Assembly: GCF_000719285.1 (NCBI RefSeq)
Contig: NZ_JOFS01000020.1
Span: forward strand, 124,001-188,000
Direction of reading: 5' to 3'
DNA from: Streptomyces bicolor
GTDB taxonomy: Bacteria > Actinomycetota > Actinomycetes > Streptomycetales > Streptomycetaceae
DNA: 64,000 nucleotides
The translations under genes were made by a program, and so were the position numbers. Positions 25,087 through 34,753 of this stretch are shown piece by piece; the stretch's first letter is position 1, and each line of letters begins with the position of its first letter. The notes beneath the pieces are model-generated. The model was not told the DNA's origin. It saw nothing but the letters and a program-made list of their open reading frames with translations, and made no database searches.

Positions 25087-25643
25087 CAGACCTCGAGCAG
25101 CTCAGCTTCCTTGTGCTTCAGGAGCTCGTCCACCTGGGCGACGTACTTGTGCGTGGTGTCGTCGAGCTCCTTCTCCGCACGGCGGCCCTCGTCCTCACCG
25201 ATCTCGCCGTCCTTGATCAGCTTGTCGATGGCGTCCTTGGCCTTGCGGCGGACGGAACGGATGGACACCTTGGCGTCCTCGCCCTTGCCCTTGGCGACCT
25301 TGATGTACTCGCGGCGGCGCTCCTCGGTGAGCTCGGGGAACACCACCCGGATGATGTTGCCGTCGTTGCTCGGGTTGACGCCCAGGTCGGAGTCCCGGAT
25401 CGCCTGCTCGATGTTGCGCAGCGCGGTCTTGTCGAACGGGGTCACGACCGCCATGCGCGGCTCCGGCACGGAGAACGAAGCCAGCTGGTTGATCGGCGTC
25501 GGCGCGCCGTAGTAGTCGGCCACGATCTTGTTGAACATCGCCGGGTGCGCACGGCCGGTGCGGATCGCGGCGAAGTCCTCCTTGGCGACCACGACGGCCT
25601 TCTCCATCTTCTCCTCGGCCTCGAGGAGGGTCTCTTCGATCAC
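25086..25643 (-). CDS. frr: Ribosome recycling factor
   Basis: A 185 aa protein matching RRF along its length: N-terminal helix [30 protein letters not shown] (two pieces), hinge and domain II ([14 protein letters not shown]), then [18 protein letters not shown]. With EF-G it splits post-termination ribosomes. GTG 25643 has GGAG nine bases upstream. It lies between pyrH and cdsA in the conserved order. Confidence 0.95.
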   Translation of the reverse strand: MIEETLLEAEEKMEKAVVVAKEDFAAIRTGRAHPAMFNKIVADYYGAPTPINQLASFSVPEPRMAVVTPFDKTALRNIEQAIRDSDLGVNPSNDGNIIRVVFPELTEERRREYIKVAKGKGEDAKVSIRSVRRKAKDAIDKLIKDGEIGEDEGRRAEKELDDTTHKYVAQVDELLKHKEAELLEV

Positions 25644-25778
25644 CACTTGCTCCTGCGTGTCTTGAGTAAAAGGCCCGGCTGCGGTTCCAGGGTGGGGGCG
25701 GCGGCCGGCTGCGTCGCGTCTTCTTCCTGCACGGTTCCCGACCGGCAGGACATTGTCCATCCCCCGGTCAGGGTCCGT

Positions 25779-25799
25779 CCCGTCCGTCCCCCGGACGGG
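25779..25799 (-). terminator. Possible hairpin between pyrH and frr
   Basis: CCCGTCCG (25779-25786) and CGGACGGG (25792-25799) form an 8-bp stem, 15 bp past the pyrH stop. It may attenuate read-through into frr; there is no T-tract. Confidence 0.45.
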
Positions 25800-25813
25800 G
25801 TTGTTCTGGGGCG

Positions 25814-26572
25814 TCAGCCCTGACTGCCCTGCTCACCCACAAGCGTGCCGATCTTCTCACCATTGACGGCGCGGGCGATATTGCCCTCCGCCAGAAGCTC
25901 GAAGACGAGGATCGGGAGCTTGTTGTCGCGGCACAGGGTGATCGCGGTGGCGTCGGCGACCTTGAGGTCGCGGGTGATGACCTCGCCGTAGCCGAGGGAG
26001 TCGAACTTGACCGCGTCGGGGTTGGTCTTGGGGTCGGAGTCATAGACCCCGTCCACGCCGTTCTTGCCCATGAGCAGCGCCTCGGCGTCGATCTCCAGGG
26101 CGCGCTGGGCGGCGGTGGTGTCGGTGGAGAAGTACGGCATGCCCATACCGGCGCCGAAGATGACCACACGGCCCTTCTCCAGGTGCCGTACGGCGCGCAG
26201 CGGGATGTACGGCTCGGCGACCTGGCCCATGGTGATGGCCGTCTGGACCCGGCTGTCGATGCCCTCCTTCTCCAGGAAGTCCTGGAGGGCGAGGCAGTTC
26301 ATCACGGTGCCGAGCATGCCCATGTAGTCCGAGCGGGCCCGGTCCATGCCGCGCTGCTGGAGTTCGGCACCGCGGAAGAAGTTGCCGCCGCCGATGACGA
26401 CCGCGACCTGCGCCCCGTCGCGGACGACGGAGGCGATCTCGCGGGCGATCTTGTGCACCACGTCCGGATCGACGCCGAGGCCCCCGCCACCGGAGAAGGC
26501 CTCTCCGGACAGCTTCAGCAGAAACCGGCCGCGTACTTTGCCGTCGTCGCTCTTCTGGGCCTTGGTGGTCAT
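25814..26572 (-). CDS. pyrH: Uridylate kinase
   Basis: A 252 aa hexameric bacterial UMP kinase, unrelated to eukaryotic UMP/CMP kinases. Motifs: [11 protein letters not shown] (phosphate binding), [29 protein letters not shown] (two pieces), [13 protein letters not shown]. It phosphorylates UMP to UDP for pyrimidine nucleotides. ATG 26572 is chosen as the first start giving the conserved N-terminus; a longer frame reaches into the tsf terminator. Confidence 0.95.
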   Translation of the reverse strand: MTTKAQKSDDGKVRGRFLLKLSGEAFSGGGGLGVDPDVVHKIAREIASVVRDGAQVAVVIGGGNFFRGAELQQRGMDRARSDYMGMLGTVMNCLALQDFLEKEGIDSRVQTAITMGQVAEPYIPLRAVRHLEKGRVVIFGAGMGMPYFSTDTTAAQRALEIDAEALLMGKNGVDGVYDSDPKTNPDAVKFDSLGYGEVITRDLKVADATAITLCRDNKLPILVFELLAEGNIARAVNGEKIGTLVGEQGSQG

Positions 26573-26610
26573 CGAGATCCCGCCTTTGTTACGTGGTGCA
26601 CATACGAAGA

Positions 26611-26661
26611 AGGCCATTGCCGGTTGGGGCGTGTTTCGCATCCCATGCGCGGCAATGGCCT
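26611..26661 (-). terminator. Intrinsic terminator of tsf
   Basis: AGGCCATTGCCG (26611-26622) and CGGCAATGGCCT (26650-26661) are perfect 12-bp arms. Reading the minus strand, the second arm is followed by a T-rich TTCTTCGT, a better than usual U-tract for this genome. It lies 106 bp past the tsf stop. Confidence 0.8.
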
Positions 26662-26767
26662 CCTCGTCAGATCTGCTGTCGTCCGTCACGCGCGCGTACG
26701 TGGTGACGGCGTCCGCGGACGACTGCCCTCGACCCTATCGGGGTCGGGCGCCGATCGCGGTACGGAC

Positions 26768-27604
26768 TCAGATGCCGACCTTGATGCGCGAGAAGCGCTT
26801 CAGGGTGACACCGGCCTCGTCCAGGATCTTCTGGACGGACTTCTTGTTGTCGAGCGCGTACGGCTGACCGAGCAGCGTGGCGTCCTTGAAGAAGCCGTTG
26901 AGGCGACCCTCGACGATCTTCGGCAGGGCGGCCTCGGGCTTGCCCTCGGCGCGGGTGGTCTCCTCGGCGACGCGACGCTCGGACTCGACGACCTCGGCCG
27001 GGACGTCCTCCTTGGAGAGGTACTTCGGCGCGAAGGCGGCGATGTGCTGGGCGATGCCCTTGGCGACCTCGGCGTTCGGCTTGTCCAGCTCGACGAGGAC
27101 ACCGATCTGCGGGGGCAGGTCGGGCATCGTGCGGTGCATGTAGGCGAGCACGAAGCCGTCGGCGAACTGCGCGAAGCGGTCCAGGACGATCTTCTCGCCG
27201 AGGTTGGCGTTGGCCTCGTCCACGAACGCCTGGACGGTCTTGCCGGCCTCGATCTCGGAGGCGAGCAGGGCCTCGATGTCGGCCGGGGAGGTCTTCGCGA
27301 CGTGCTCGGCGATGGCGTTGGCCACGGCCTGGAACTTCTCGCCCTTGGCGACGAAGTCCGTCTCGCACTTCAGCTCGACGATGACACCGGAGGAGTTGTC
27401 GTCGGCGATGATCGAGACCACGGCGCCGTTCTCGGCGGAGCGGCCCTCGCGCTTGGCGACGCCCTTCTGGCCCTTGATGCGGAGCGCCTCGACTGCCTTC
27501 TCGACGTTGCCCTCGGCCTCGTCCAGCGCCTTCTTGCAGTCCATCATGCCGGCGCCGGTGAGCTCGCGGAGCTTCTTGACGTCGGCGGCGGTGTAGTTCG
27601 CCAT
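26768..27604 (-). CDS. tsf: Elongation factor Ts
   Basis: A 278 aa guanine-nucleotide exchange factor for EF-Tu. The N-terminal UBA-like domain (LRELTGAGMMDCKKAL), the TDFVAK segment (CETDFVAKGEKF) and the core and dimerisation regions are intact. It follows rpsB as in most bacteria, with a 178-bp gap that contains a large hairpin. Confidence 0.96.
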   Translation of the reverse strand: MANYTAADVKKLRELTGAGMMDCKKALDEAEGNVEKAVEALRIKGQKGVAKREGRSAENGAVVSIIADDNSSGVIVELKCETDFVAKGEKFQAVANAIAEHVAKTSPADIEALLASEIEAGKTVQAFVDEANANLGEKIVLDRFAQFADGFVLAYMHRTMPDLPPQIGVLVELDKPNAEVAKGIAQHIAAFAPKYLSKEDVPAEVVESERRVAEETTRAEGKPEAALPKIVEGRLNGFFKDATLLGQPYALDNKKSVQKILDEAGVTLKRFSRIKVGI

Positions 27605-27706
27605 GAGTCTGTGAATCTTTCTCGAAGTCTGGAAGATCGAAGATCTACGGGGTCTGCAGCTCCCCATGTATCCGGGGGCCCTGACCTTCCGTCGACCTAC
27701 GGGTGA

Positions 27707-27768
27707 ACGGCGGGAGCGGACTTCAACCGCGCCGGAGGCGCTGTTGGACGCAGGACCGCTCCCGCCGT
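27707..27768 (-). promoter_or_regulatory. Large inverted repeat in the rpsB-tsf gap, candidate attenuator
   Basis: ACGGCGGGAGCGG (27707-27719) and CCGCTCCCGCCGT (27756-27768) are perfect 13-bp arms around a 36-base loop that has its own GCGCC/GGCGC stem. In the rpsB to tsf transcript it would fold strongly. I recall an attenuator being described between these genes in Streptomyces; this is the obvious candidate here. Confidence 0.7.
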
Positions 27769-27782
27769 CAACGCTGACGGTG

Positions 27783-28676
27783 TCAGGCCTGCTCGCCCTC
27801 GGCGGCCGGAGCCTCAGCAGCCGGAGCCTCGGCGGCCGGAGCCTCGGCAGCGGGGGCCTCGGCAGCAGGCGCCTCGGCGGCGGCCGGGGCCTCCTCGGCC
27901 TTCTTCTCGCCCTCGAGCAGGTCGCGCTCCCACTCGGCGAGCGGCTCGCCCGCGGCCTTCTCGCCCTTGCCCTCCGTCGCCACGCCGGAACGGGCGATGA
28001 GGCCCTCGGCGACGGCGTCGGCGATCACACGGGTGAGCAGGGTGACGGAGCGGATCGCGTCGTCGTTGCCCGGGATCTTGTAGTCGACCTCGTCGGGGTC
28101 GCAGTTGGTGTCGAGGATGGCGACAACCGGAATGTTGAGCTTCCGGGCCTCACCAACGGCGATGTGCTCCTTCTTGGTGTCCACGATCCAGACGGCGCTG
28201 GGCACCTTCTGCATCTCGCGGATACCACCGAGGGTCTTCTCCAGCTTGGCCTTCTCGCGCGAGAGCACGAGAAGCTCCTTCTTGGTCAGACCGGAAGCGG
28301 CGACGTCCTCGAAGTCGATCTGCTCGAGCTCCTTGAGGCGCTGCAGACGCTTGTAGACGGTCGAGAAGTTGGTGAGCATGCCGCCCAGCCAGCGCTGGTT
28401 GACGTAGGGCATGCCGACGCGGGTCGCCTGCTCGGCGATGGCCTCCTGCGCCTGCTTCTTCGTACCGACGAACATGACCGTGCCGCCGTGGGCGACGGTC
28501 TCCTTGACGAACTCGTAGGCGCGGTCGATGTACGACAGCGACTGGAGCAGGTCGATGATGTAGATGCCGTTGCGCTCCGTGAAGATGAAGCGCTTCATCT
28601 TCGGGTTCCAACGACGGGTCTGGTGACCGAAGTGGACGCCGCTCTCCAGCAGCTCCCGCATCGTGACGACGGCCAT
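27783..28676 (-). CDS. rpsB: 30S ribosomal protein S2
   Basis: A 297 aa S2 protein with the family signatures [20 protein letters not shown] and [20 protein letters not shown]. After residue 260 it has a long Ala/Pro/Glu tail of repeated PAAEA units absent from E. coli S2 but common in actinobacteria. AAGGAGAT lies eight bases before ATG 28676. Confidence 0.96.
   Translation of the reverse strand: MAVVTMRELLESGVHFGHQTRRWNPKMKRFIFTERNGIYIIDLLQSLSYIDRAYEFVKETVAHGGTVMFVGTKKQAQEAIAEQATRVGMPYVNQRWLGGMLTNFSTVYKRLQRLKELEQIDFEDVAASGLTKKELLVLSREKAKLEKTLGGIREMQKVPSAVWIVDTKKEHIAVGEARKLNIPVVAILDTNCDPDEVDYKIPGNDDAIRSVTLLTRVIADAVAEGLIARSGVATEGKGEKAAGEPLAEWERDLLEGEKKAEEAPAAAEAPAAEAPAAEAPAAEAPAAEAPAAEGEQA
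27795..27893 (-). repeat. Tandem 15-bp coding repeat in the S2 C-terminal tail
   Basis: About six in-frame copies of a 15-bp unit encoding PAAEA or a close variant, such as GGAGCCTCGGC on the plus strand. Copy number may vary between strains. Confidence 0.75.
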
Positions 28677-28881
28677 GGCCGTATCTCCTTGAATGTTCTC
28701 GGTTGTGCCGCGGATGCCGGATGGCTCCCGCGCCTGACGCCCACATGCGCCGTGCCACGAAGGACCGAGAGGCGCTGACACGGACCGTCTCCGGTGGCCG
28801 TATCGGGGCGTGCGAAGTCGACCCGGTGACCCGGATCGCCAGAAGAAGTGTACGGGACCCGGGAGGTACCGGGTGACGCCG

Positions 28882-28908
28882 CTGTCCACAACCCGGGAGT
28901 TATCCACA
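28882..28908. promoter_or_regulatory. Pair of DnaA-box-like sequences upstream of rpsB
   Basis: TTATCCACA (28900-28908) is a perfect bacterial DnaA box. CTGTCCACA (28882-28890) differs by one base from the TTGTCCACA form favoured in Streptomyces. They lie 18 bp apart on the same strand in the divergent rpsB/M23 peptidase region. Confidence 0.55.
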
Positions 28909-28949
28909 GATACCGGCCATGATCGGGGAGGGTGCGGGACGGTTCTCGC

Positions 28950-29582
28950 ATGCGAGCAAAGCGATGTGCGAGAACGGCGGAGACGGCGAGGACATGCGGG
29001 CGGCTGGTGTTGCGGCTGGTGTCACTGCTGCTCCTGACGGCGACCGTCCTGCTGACACCGGTCCCACGACTGACTCCGGCCGCCAGTGGCGTGCCTGCCG
29101 CGCCGGCCCAGGACCCCACAGTGCCGGCGGTCGGCCAGGCCTGGCCCGTGGGGTTACGCCCTCCGGTCCTCCGCGGCTGGGAGCCCCCGGCGACCGCGTA
29201 CGGCCGCGGCCACCGCGGCGTGGACCTGGCAGCGCCCGCCGGGACACCGGTACGGGCGGTGGCGGCGGGGCGGGTTTCCTTCGCGGGCCGGGTCGCGGGG
29301 AAGGGGGTCGTGTCGGTGGAGCTCACCGGGACGGGGGATCCGCCGTTGCGGACGACGTATGAACCGGTGCGGGCGATGCTGAAGAAGGGCGAGGAGGTGG
29401 AGGCGGGAGAGGTCGTGGGGACAGTGCAGGCGACCGGGTCCCACTGCGCGGGGACGTGCGTCCACTGGGGTTTGCGGAGAGACGACGCCTACCTGGACCC
29501 GCTGTCGCTCCTGCCCCCGTCGCTACTGCACAGGGGACCGTCGAGGCTGCTGCCGGTGCTGGGGGTGCCGTTGCCGTCCTAG
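28950..29582 (+). CDS. Secreted M23-family metallopeptidase (LytM-like)
   Basis: A protein of about 210 aa with a basic N-terminus and a strong signal or anchor helix ([17 protein letters not shown]), then a LytM domain: [14 protein letters not shown] contains the zinc-binding HxxxD and [12 protein letters not shown] the HxH-like end. It should cleave peptidoglycan cross-links, or act as a degenerate regulator. The start is uncertain: GTG 28932 has GGGGAGG directly abutting it, whereas ATG 28950 gives a conventional signal peptide. Confidence 0.85.
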   Translation: MRAKRCARTAETARTCGRLVLRLVSLLLLTATVLLTPVPRLTPAASGVPAAPAQDPTVPAVGQAWPVGLRPPVLRGWEPPATAYGRGHRGVDLAAPAGTPVRAVAAGRVSFAGRVAGKGVVSVELTGTGDPPLRTTYEPVRAMLKKGEEVEAGEVVGTVQATGSHCAGTCVHWGLRRDDAYLDPLSLLPPSLLHRGPSRLLPVLGVPLPS

Positions 29583-29664
29583 CCGGCGCGGGGTGCGGGC
29601 ACCGGCACCCCGCACGCGCGGACGGGCGTTCCCGCCCCGTCGGCACCTCGCGCCGGTCAGCCTG

Positions 29665-30246
29665 TCAGCCCCGCACACCCCGCAGTGCCATGGCCACGGC
29701 CGCCTCCGTGATCGCCGAGGGATCCTCCGCCGCCCCCAACTCGATCCTCCGCACAGCCGCGTCCACGACCCCCTGCAACAACATCGCCGCCAGCCGAGGC
29801 TCCGCGTGCCCCATCTCCGCCAGCGCCTCGACGATCATCGCGACGAGCCCGCCGTGCGCCGCCCGGATCTTCTCCCGAGCCCCGGCGTCCAGCTCGCTCG
29901 CGGAGATCGCCACCACGGCCCGGTGCCGCCGATCTCCCACCAGCGCGAGCTGCTGCCGCACATACGCCTCGACCTTGCCGTCGGCCGTCGGGTCCCGCTC
30001 CATCGCCGCCGAAACCTCCGCGGCCCACACAGGAAAGTCGACCCCGCACAGCTCCTCGACCACGGCGGCCCGCGACCGGAAGTACTCGTACACGGACGAC
30101 CGCGCGAGCCCCGTCCGCTCGGCGAGGGCCGGGAAGGTCAGCGCCTCCGTCCCGCCCTCGGACAACAGGGAACGAGCCGCGTCCAGCAGGGCGGCTCGCT
30201 GCATCGACCGGTGCTCGGCCACGGAGGCCGCTCGAATCCTTGGCAC
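29665..30246 (-). CDS. TetR-family transcriptional regulator
   Basis: A 193 aa regulator with an N-terminal TetR helix-turn-helix (LLDAARSLLSEGGTEALTF then ALAERTGLARSSVYEYF) and an all-helical ligand-binding C-terminal domain. GTG 30246 lies seven bases after a TAAAGT -10-like box, suggesting a leaderless message. Neighbours (M23 peptidase, whiG) do not reveal its target. Confidence 0.88.
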   Translation of the reverse strand: MPRIRAASVAEHRSMQRAALLDAARSLLSEGGTEALTFPALAERTGLARSSVYEYFRSRAAVVEELCGVDFPVWAAEVSAAMERDPTADGKVEAYVRQQLALVGDRRHRAVVAISASELDAGAREKIRAAHGGLVAMIVEALAEMGHAEPRLAAMLLQGVVDAAVRRIELGAAEDPSAITEAAVAMALRGVRG

Positions 30247-30317
30247 GTCAACCACTTTACGGACGCGCCACCGCCGACGGGAGTCTCTCCACGGATCCCC
30301 CGACACGTCCCGCCAGG

Positions 30318-31160
30318 TCAACGACCGAAGCCGGCCAGCTTCGCCCGCAGCTGCAGCACCGACTTGGTGTGGATCTGGCTGACCCGGCTCTCGGTCACAC
30401 CGAGCACGTTCCCGATCTCGGCGAGCGTGAGCCCCTCGTAGTAGTACAGCGTCACCACGGTCTTCTCCCGCTCGGGCAAGGTGTTGATCGCCCGCGCCAG
30501 GAACCTCCGCAGCTCCCGGTCCTCGGCCACCTCCACCGGATTGTCCGCGGCGGTGTCCTCCAACGTGTCCATGACGCTCAGCCCGTCGCCACCCTCACCC
30601 CCGACGTGCAGCAGCTCCTCCAGCGCCACCACGTTGGCCAGCGACAACTGGCTGAAGACCGCGTGGAGTTCGTCCACCGCGATCCCCATCTCGACGGCCA
30701 CCTCCGCCTCGGTCGGTGTCCGCCGCAGCCGCGCCTCGAGCGTCGCGTACGCCCGCTCCACGTTCCGCGCCTTCTGCCGCACCGACCGCGGGATCCAGTC
30801 CAGCGCCCGCAGCTCGTCGATCATCGCGCCCCGGATCCGCGTGATCGCGTACGTCTCGAACTTGATCTCCCGGTCGATGTCGAACTTCTCGATCGCGTCG
30901 ATCAGTCCGAACACTCCCGACGACACGAAGTCCGCCTGCTCCACATTGGGCGGCAGACCGACGCTCACCCGGCCCGCCACGTACTTGACGAGCGGCGAGT
31001 AGTGCAGGATCAGCTGCTCGCGCAACCGCTCGTCCCCTGTCGCCTTGTACGACCGCCACAGCTCGTCGAGCGTCGAGGGAGCGGGCGGCCGCACGCTGCC
31101 ACCGTCACGGGCGGCTGGGGGGATCGCCGCACGGTCGGACCCGGAGGTGTGCTGGGGCAT
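30318..31160 (-). CDS. whiG: RNA polymerase sigma factor WhiG
   Basis: A 280 aa group 3 sigma factor of the FliA/WhiG class: region 2 ([52 protein letters not shown]), region 3, and region 4 helix-turn-helix ([23 protein letters not shown] in two pieces). In Streptomyces it drives the switch from aerial growth to sporulation through whiH and whiI, and c-di-GMP with RsiG holds it inactive. The synteny with dprA-comM-rpsB matches the known whiG locus. ATG 31160 has AAGG upstream. Confidence 0.95.
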   Translation of the reverse strand: MPQHTSGSDRAAIPPAARDGGSVRPPAPSTLDELWRSYKATGDERLREQLILHYSPLVKYVAGRVSVGLPPNVEQADFVSSGVFGLIDAIEKFDIDREIKFETYAITRIRGAMIDELRALDWIPRSVRQKARNVERAYATLEARLRRTPTEAEVAVEMGIAVDELHAVFSQLSLANVVALEELLHVGGEGGDGLSVMDTLEDTAADNPVEVAEDRELRRFLARAINTLPEREKTVVTLYYYEGLTLAEIGNVLGVTESRVSQIHTKSVLQLRAKLAGFGR

Positions 31161-31453
31161 TCGTTGCCTTGTGCCGTTCTGCCGTGATGTGGGGGCGCCT
31201 GGGGGAGCTGCCGGTCTGATGTCGTTCTGATGCTGTTGCGGGGTCGAGGGGCCGGTCTGAGTCGGAATTCTCGTGAGCGTAGCGTGACTGCGGCGTCGCG
31301 GTGCGCGAAGGATGAAGCGCAAGCCGTACGCAGATACGTTCCGCTGGACGCCCCGCCGGGGCATGGCGGTCGCTCTACGTGATCACCCGAACACCCCAAC
31401 TGGGGGAATTCACAAGGGCGTCCGTGTTCCCCCGTACGGCCGAACCTGCTCGG
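31161..31453. other. whiG promoter region
   Basis: 293 bp between whiG and dprA on the same strand. whiG expression must be controlled here. A TACGCT -10-like box lies around 31281, but no clear -35 or complete BldD site was seen. Confidence 0.45.
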
Positions 31454-32614
31454 TCAGGATCGACTTCGATCTTCGCGAGCGGACATAATCGCCTGGCGTG
31501 TCAACTTCCAGCCGTCGCCGTGTCGTTCGACGTAACCGAGTGAGCGGAGTTCGTACAGCCTCGCGATCGCGTCGTCCTCGGTGGTCTGCGCACCGCGCGC
31601 GATCTCGTCCGCCCGTGCGGCGCGGCGACCGGGGAGCGCGGCCAGAACCCTGCGCGCCCCAGGCTCCAGCAGATCGCGCGGGAGGACGGGCCCGCGCCGC
31701 TCGGGCGCCAGCTCTCCCATGTCACCCACGATTTCCACGATCTCCGCGGCGTCGGTGACCAGCACGGCATCTCCGCGCAGCAGTTCGTGCACGCCCGCGG
31801 AGAGGCCGCTGGTGGCCGGGCCGGGCACCCCCATCGTGTGACGTACCAGCTTCTGGGCCGCCCGCGCGGTGACGAGTGACCCGCTGCGATGGGCGGCCTC
31901 GACGACGACCGTGCCCCGCGTGAGCGCCGCGATCACCCGGTTGCGCACGATGAATCTGCTCGGCGTCGGGTGGTCGCCGGGTGGCAGTTCCCCGATCACG
32001 AGTCCCTGTTCCGCGATCCTGTTGATCAACTGGGTGTGTCCGCGCGGATAGGGCCGGTCGACCCCACAGGCGAGCACGGCGACGGTGGCCCCGCCGGCGC
32101 TCAGGGCACCCCGGTGAGCGGCTCCGTCGACGCCGTAGGCGCCGCCGGACACGACCACCCACCCCCGCTCGGCGAGCCCGTCGGCGAGGGCGGCCGCCAT
32201 GTGGGCCCCGTACTCGGTGCAGGCCCGCGCGCCGACGACGGCCACGGACCGCAAGGCCCACATCCGCAGGCTGGCCCGCCCCCGCACCCACAGCCCGATG
32301 GGCCGGGCGTCCCCCAGATCATCGAGCTGCTGCGGCCACTCGACGTCCCCGGACCGCAGAAACCGCACCCCGGCCTCCCGGGCCAGGGCAAGATCACGCC
32401 GGGGCTCGGCCCGCGATGCCCGGGCCCGCAACCCGTCCCACCGCTTGTAACTCACCCCCGGCAAGGCCTCCGCCCCCTCCCGCAACCGCCACACCACTTC
32501 CCCCATCCCGTACTCCCGCACCCACCGCCCGACGACCTCGTCACCGGGCTCGACTACTCGGCTGAGGAGCACCCGGCCGAGCAGCTCGTCGTCCGGGTCC
32601 TCGCTCCCGCTCAC
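31454..32614 (-). CDS. dprA: DNA-processing protein DprA (Smf)
   Basis: A 386 aa Rossmann-fold single-stranded-DNA-binding protein that loads RecA during transformation in competent bacteria. Core motifs: VAVVGARACTEYG, VVSGGAYGVDGAAHRGAL, RFIVRNRVIAAL. The C-terminal winged-helix domain is present (about 310-386). It forms an operon with comM and yraN and overlaps comM by 4 bp. Its role in Streptomyces is unclear. Confidence 0.93.
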   Translation of the reverse strand: MSGSEDPDDELLGRVLLSRVVEPGDEVVGRWVREYGMGEVVWRLREGAEALPGVSYKRWDGLRARASRAEPRRDLALAREAGVRFLRSGDVEWPQQLDDLGDARPIGLWVRGRASLRMWALRSVAVVGARACTEYGAHMAAALADGLAERGWVVVSGGAYGVDGAAHRGALSAGGATVAVLACGVDRPYPRGHTQLINRIAEQGLVIGELPPGDHPTPSRFIVRNRVIAALTRGTVVVEAAHRSGSLVTARAAQKLVRHTMGVPGPATSGLSAGVHELLRGDAVLVTDAAEIVEIVGDMGELAPERRGPVLPRDLLEPGARRVLAALPGRRAARADEIARGAQTTEDDAIARLYELRSLGYVERHGDGWKLTRQAIMSAREDRSRS

Positions 32615-34236
32615 GTCAGCGCCCAGATGGCCATGGGCACGCCCCGCGGCACACCGGTGCGCAACTGCAGCGCCAAGGCGACATCGGTGGCGTCAGGCCG
32701 GTCGTGCCCGACGAGGTCGGCGACGGTCCAGGCGACGCGCAGGACACGGTCCAGGCCGCGGGCGGTCAGAACTCCGCGTTCAAGGTTCCGTTCGGCATCG
32801 TCCATGGCGCCGGCCGCGGCGTACCAGCGGCTTCGCAGCTCACGTCCGGGGACCTCGCTGTTGGTCCGCCACGGGGTGCCGGCCAGGCGGGCCGACGCCC
32901 GCTCGCGGGCCGCGCGCACCCGGTCGGCGACCGTCGCGGTGGATTCGCCCCGGGCTCCCCGCTCCGTCAGCTGGGCGCGCGTGACACGGTCCACCTCCAC
33001 CCGGAGGTCAACGCGGTCGAGCAGCGGCCCGGACAGCCGCGCCTGGTAGCGGCGGATGGCCGAGGGCGGGCACTCGCACAGATCGTCCGTCTGGGAGAAG
33101 CGGCCACAGGGACAGGGGTTCGCCGCCAGCACCATCAGGAACTTCGCCGGGAAGCGGACGACTCCGGCGCTGCGCGCGATCACGACATGGCCGGCCTCCA
33201 GTGGCTGCCGCAGGGCGTCGAGGGCTTGGCTGTTGAACTCCGGTGTCTCGTCGAGGAAGAGAACACCCCGATGCGAGAGTGACACCGCGCCCGGCCGCGC
33301 GATGCCAGGGCCCCCGCCGACGAGGGCCTGCATCGTCGCCGAGTGATGCGGTGCGCAGTAGGGGGCCATGTCGACCAGGGGCTTGCCCGGAGGCAGCAGA
33401 CCCGCCACCGAGTGCACCGCCGTGACCTCCAGGGACTCCTCCCTGGCGAGCCGGGGCAGGATGGCCGGCAGCCGCTCCGCGAGCATCGTCTTGCCGGCGC
33501 CGGGCGGCCCCTCCAGGTAAAGGTGATGCCCACCCGCCGCGGCGACCTCCACGGCCGTACGGGCCGACATCTGCCCCACCACGTCGGCGAGATCGTGCCC
33601 GTGATCGGGCTGGGCGGCGCCGAGGCTGTGCATGCCCGTGGCCGCGCCCGTACCCGGCATCCGCAGACCCGCGAGCAGCGGGTCCGGGCGGCCCTGCTCG
33701 TCCGGCTCCTCCTCGGGTACGGGCTCGTCCGCGAGGACGGCGATCAGCTGGCGCAGGCTGCGCACGCCCAGCACGGACACGCCCGGCACCAGTGAAGCCT
33801 CGGCCGCGGCACACTCCGGGACGACCACCTGCTCGTAGCCGGCATCCGCCGCGGCCAGCACCGCGGGCAGGATGCCCCGGACCGGACGCACACGTCCGTC
33901 CAGACCGAGCTCTCCGATCATCACGATGTCGGCGAGGACTCGCGGATCGATCCGCTCGCAGGCGCCGAGCACGGCACACGCGACGGCCAGGTCGAAGCCG
34001 CTGCCCGCCTTGGGGACCGATGCCGGGCTGAGCCCGACAGTGAGCTTCTTCTGCGGCCACTCGCCCCCCGAGTTCACGACGGCAGCCCGCACCCGGTCCC
34101 GGCTCTCCGAAAGACTCTTGTCCGGCAACCCCACCAACGTGAACGCCGCCACCCCCGGCTCCAGATCCGCCTGGACCTCGACCACAACCCCCTCGACGCC
34201 CACCAGGGCCACCGAGCACGTACGAGCGAATCCCAT
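32611..34236 (-). CDS. comM: YifB/ComM family Mg-chelatase-like AAA+ ATPase
   Basis: A 541 aa protein: N-terminal ChlI/Lon-like domain (VEVQADLEPGVAAFTLVGLPD), AAA+ core with Walker A EGPPGAGKTM and Walker B GVLFLDE, a cysteine cluster (NPCPCGRFS, CECPPSAIRRYQARLSGP) and a C-terminal helical domain. ComM is a helicase aiding branch migration in transformation. ATG 34236 comes one base after the yraN stop, and the 3' end overlaps dprA. Confidence 0.93.
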   Translation of the reverse strand: MGFARTCSVALVGVEGVVVEVQADLEPGVAAFTLVGLPDKSLSESRDRVRAAVVNSGGEWPQKKLTVGLSPASVPKAGSGFDLAVACAVLGACERIDPRVLADIVMIGELGLDGRVRPVRGILPAVLAAADAGYEQVVVPECAAAEASLVPGVSVLGVRSLRQLIAVLADEPVPEEEPDEQGRPDPLLAGLRMPGTGAATGMHSLGAAQPDHGHDLADVVGQMSARTAVEVAAAGGHHLYLEGPPGAGKTMLAERLPAILPRLAREESLEVTAVHSVAGLLPPGKPLVDMAPYCAPHHSATMQALVGGGPGIARPGAVSLSHRGVLFLDETPEFNSQALDALRQPLEAGHVVIARSAGVVRFPAKFLMVLAANPCPCGRFSQTDDLCECPPSAIRRYQARLSGPLLDRVDLRVEVDRVTRAQLTERGARGESTATVADRVRAARERASARLAGTPWRTNSEVPGRELRSRWYAAAGAMDDAERNLERGVLTARGLDRVLRVAWTVADLVGHDRPDATDVALALQLRTGVPRGVPMAIWALT

Positions 34237-34237
34237 C

Positions 34238-34615
34238 TCAGGCCACCCCCCGGGCGTGCTCGACCACGGGGGCGCCGCGCTGTGGCAGGAGGACACCCAC
34301 CAGATCGATGCGGACGCCTCCCGGTGGTGCCCCTCCGTGTGCGTGGAGCCAGCTCTCCGCCAGGCCTCGCAGGCGCTGGGCCTTCTCCGGGGTCACCGCG
34401 GCCATCGGGTGCTCGAAGGCACCCGTCCTGCGTGTCTTGACCTCGCAGACGACCAGGACGTCGCCGTCCCGCGCCACGATGTCGATCTCGCCCGTCCTGC
34501 CGCAGCGCCAGTTGCGCTCCAGGACCGTCATCCCGGCCTCGACCAGCCGCCGTGCGGCCAGCGTCTCGCCGTACCTGCCCAGTGCGCTGCGTGCGTTTCC
34601 GTTGCTCGTGCTCAT
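34238..34615 (-). CDS. YraN-family (UPF0102) nuclease-like protein
   Basis: A 125 aa protein with the endonuclease-like core of the family: [43 protein letters not shown] (D...ExK-type catalytic triad). Function is unproven. It is the first gene of the conserved yraN-comM-dprA unit. Confidence 0.9.
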   Translation of the reverse strand: MSTSNGNARSALGRYGETLAARRLVEAGMTVLERNWRCGRTGEIDIVARDGDVLVVCEVKTRRTGAFEHPMAAVTPEKAQRLRGLAESWLHAHGGAPPGGVRIDLVGVLLPQRGAPVVEHARGVA

Positions 34616-34689
34616 GTCGGCACCACCTCCGGCGCCAACATTGAGGGCAGCTCACCGAGCTATTGGATCTTGGTGGACGAGTACGCGAT

Positions 34690-34698
34690 TGTGGATAA
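34690..34698 (-). promoter_or_regulatory. Perfect DnaA box upstream of yraN
   Basis: TGTGGATAA on the plus strand is TTATCCACA on the minus strand. It lies 75 bp upstream of yraN and directly next to a set of alternative hairpins. Confidence 0.5.
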
Positions 34699-34701
34699 CT
34701 T

Positions 34702-34753
34702 CCTCACCCCTGCGGGTGAACCGGGTGAGGCGGGCAATCCGGGGGCCTCACCC
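34702..34753 (-). promoter_or_regulatory. Mutually exclusive hairpins between DUF2469 gene and yraN
   Basis: Four related arms: CCTCACCC (34702-34709), GGGTGA (34714-34719), GGGTGAGG (34723-34730) and CCTCACCC (34746-34753). Arms 1-2, 1-3 or 3-4 can pair, but not all together. Arm 4 includes the DUF2469 stop codon. It looks like a terminator with a competing structure. Confidence 0.55.

Noticed and set aside
31161..31453. A BldD box upstream of whiG
   Set aside because: The best candidate matches only the right half of the consensus. BldD control of whiG is known in S. coelicolor, but I cannot point to the site here.
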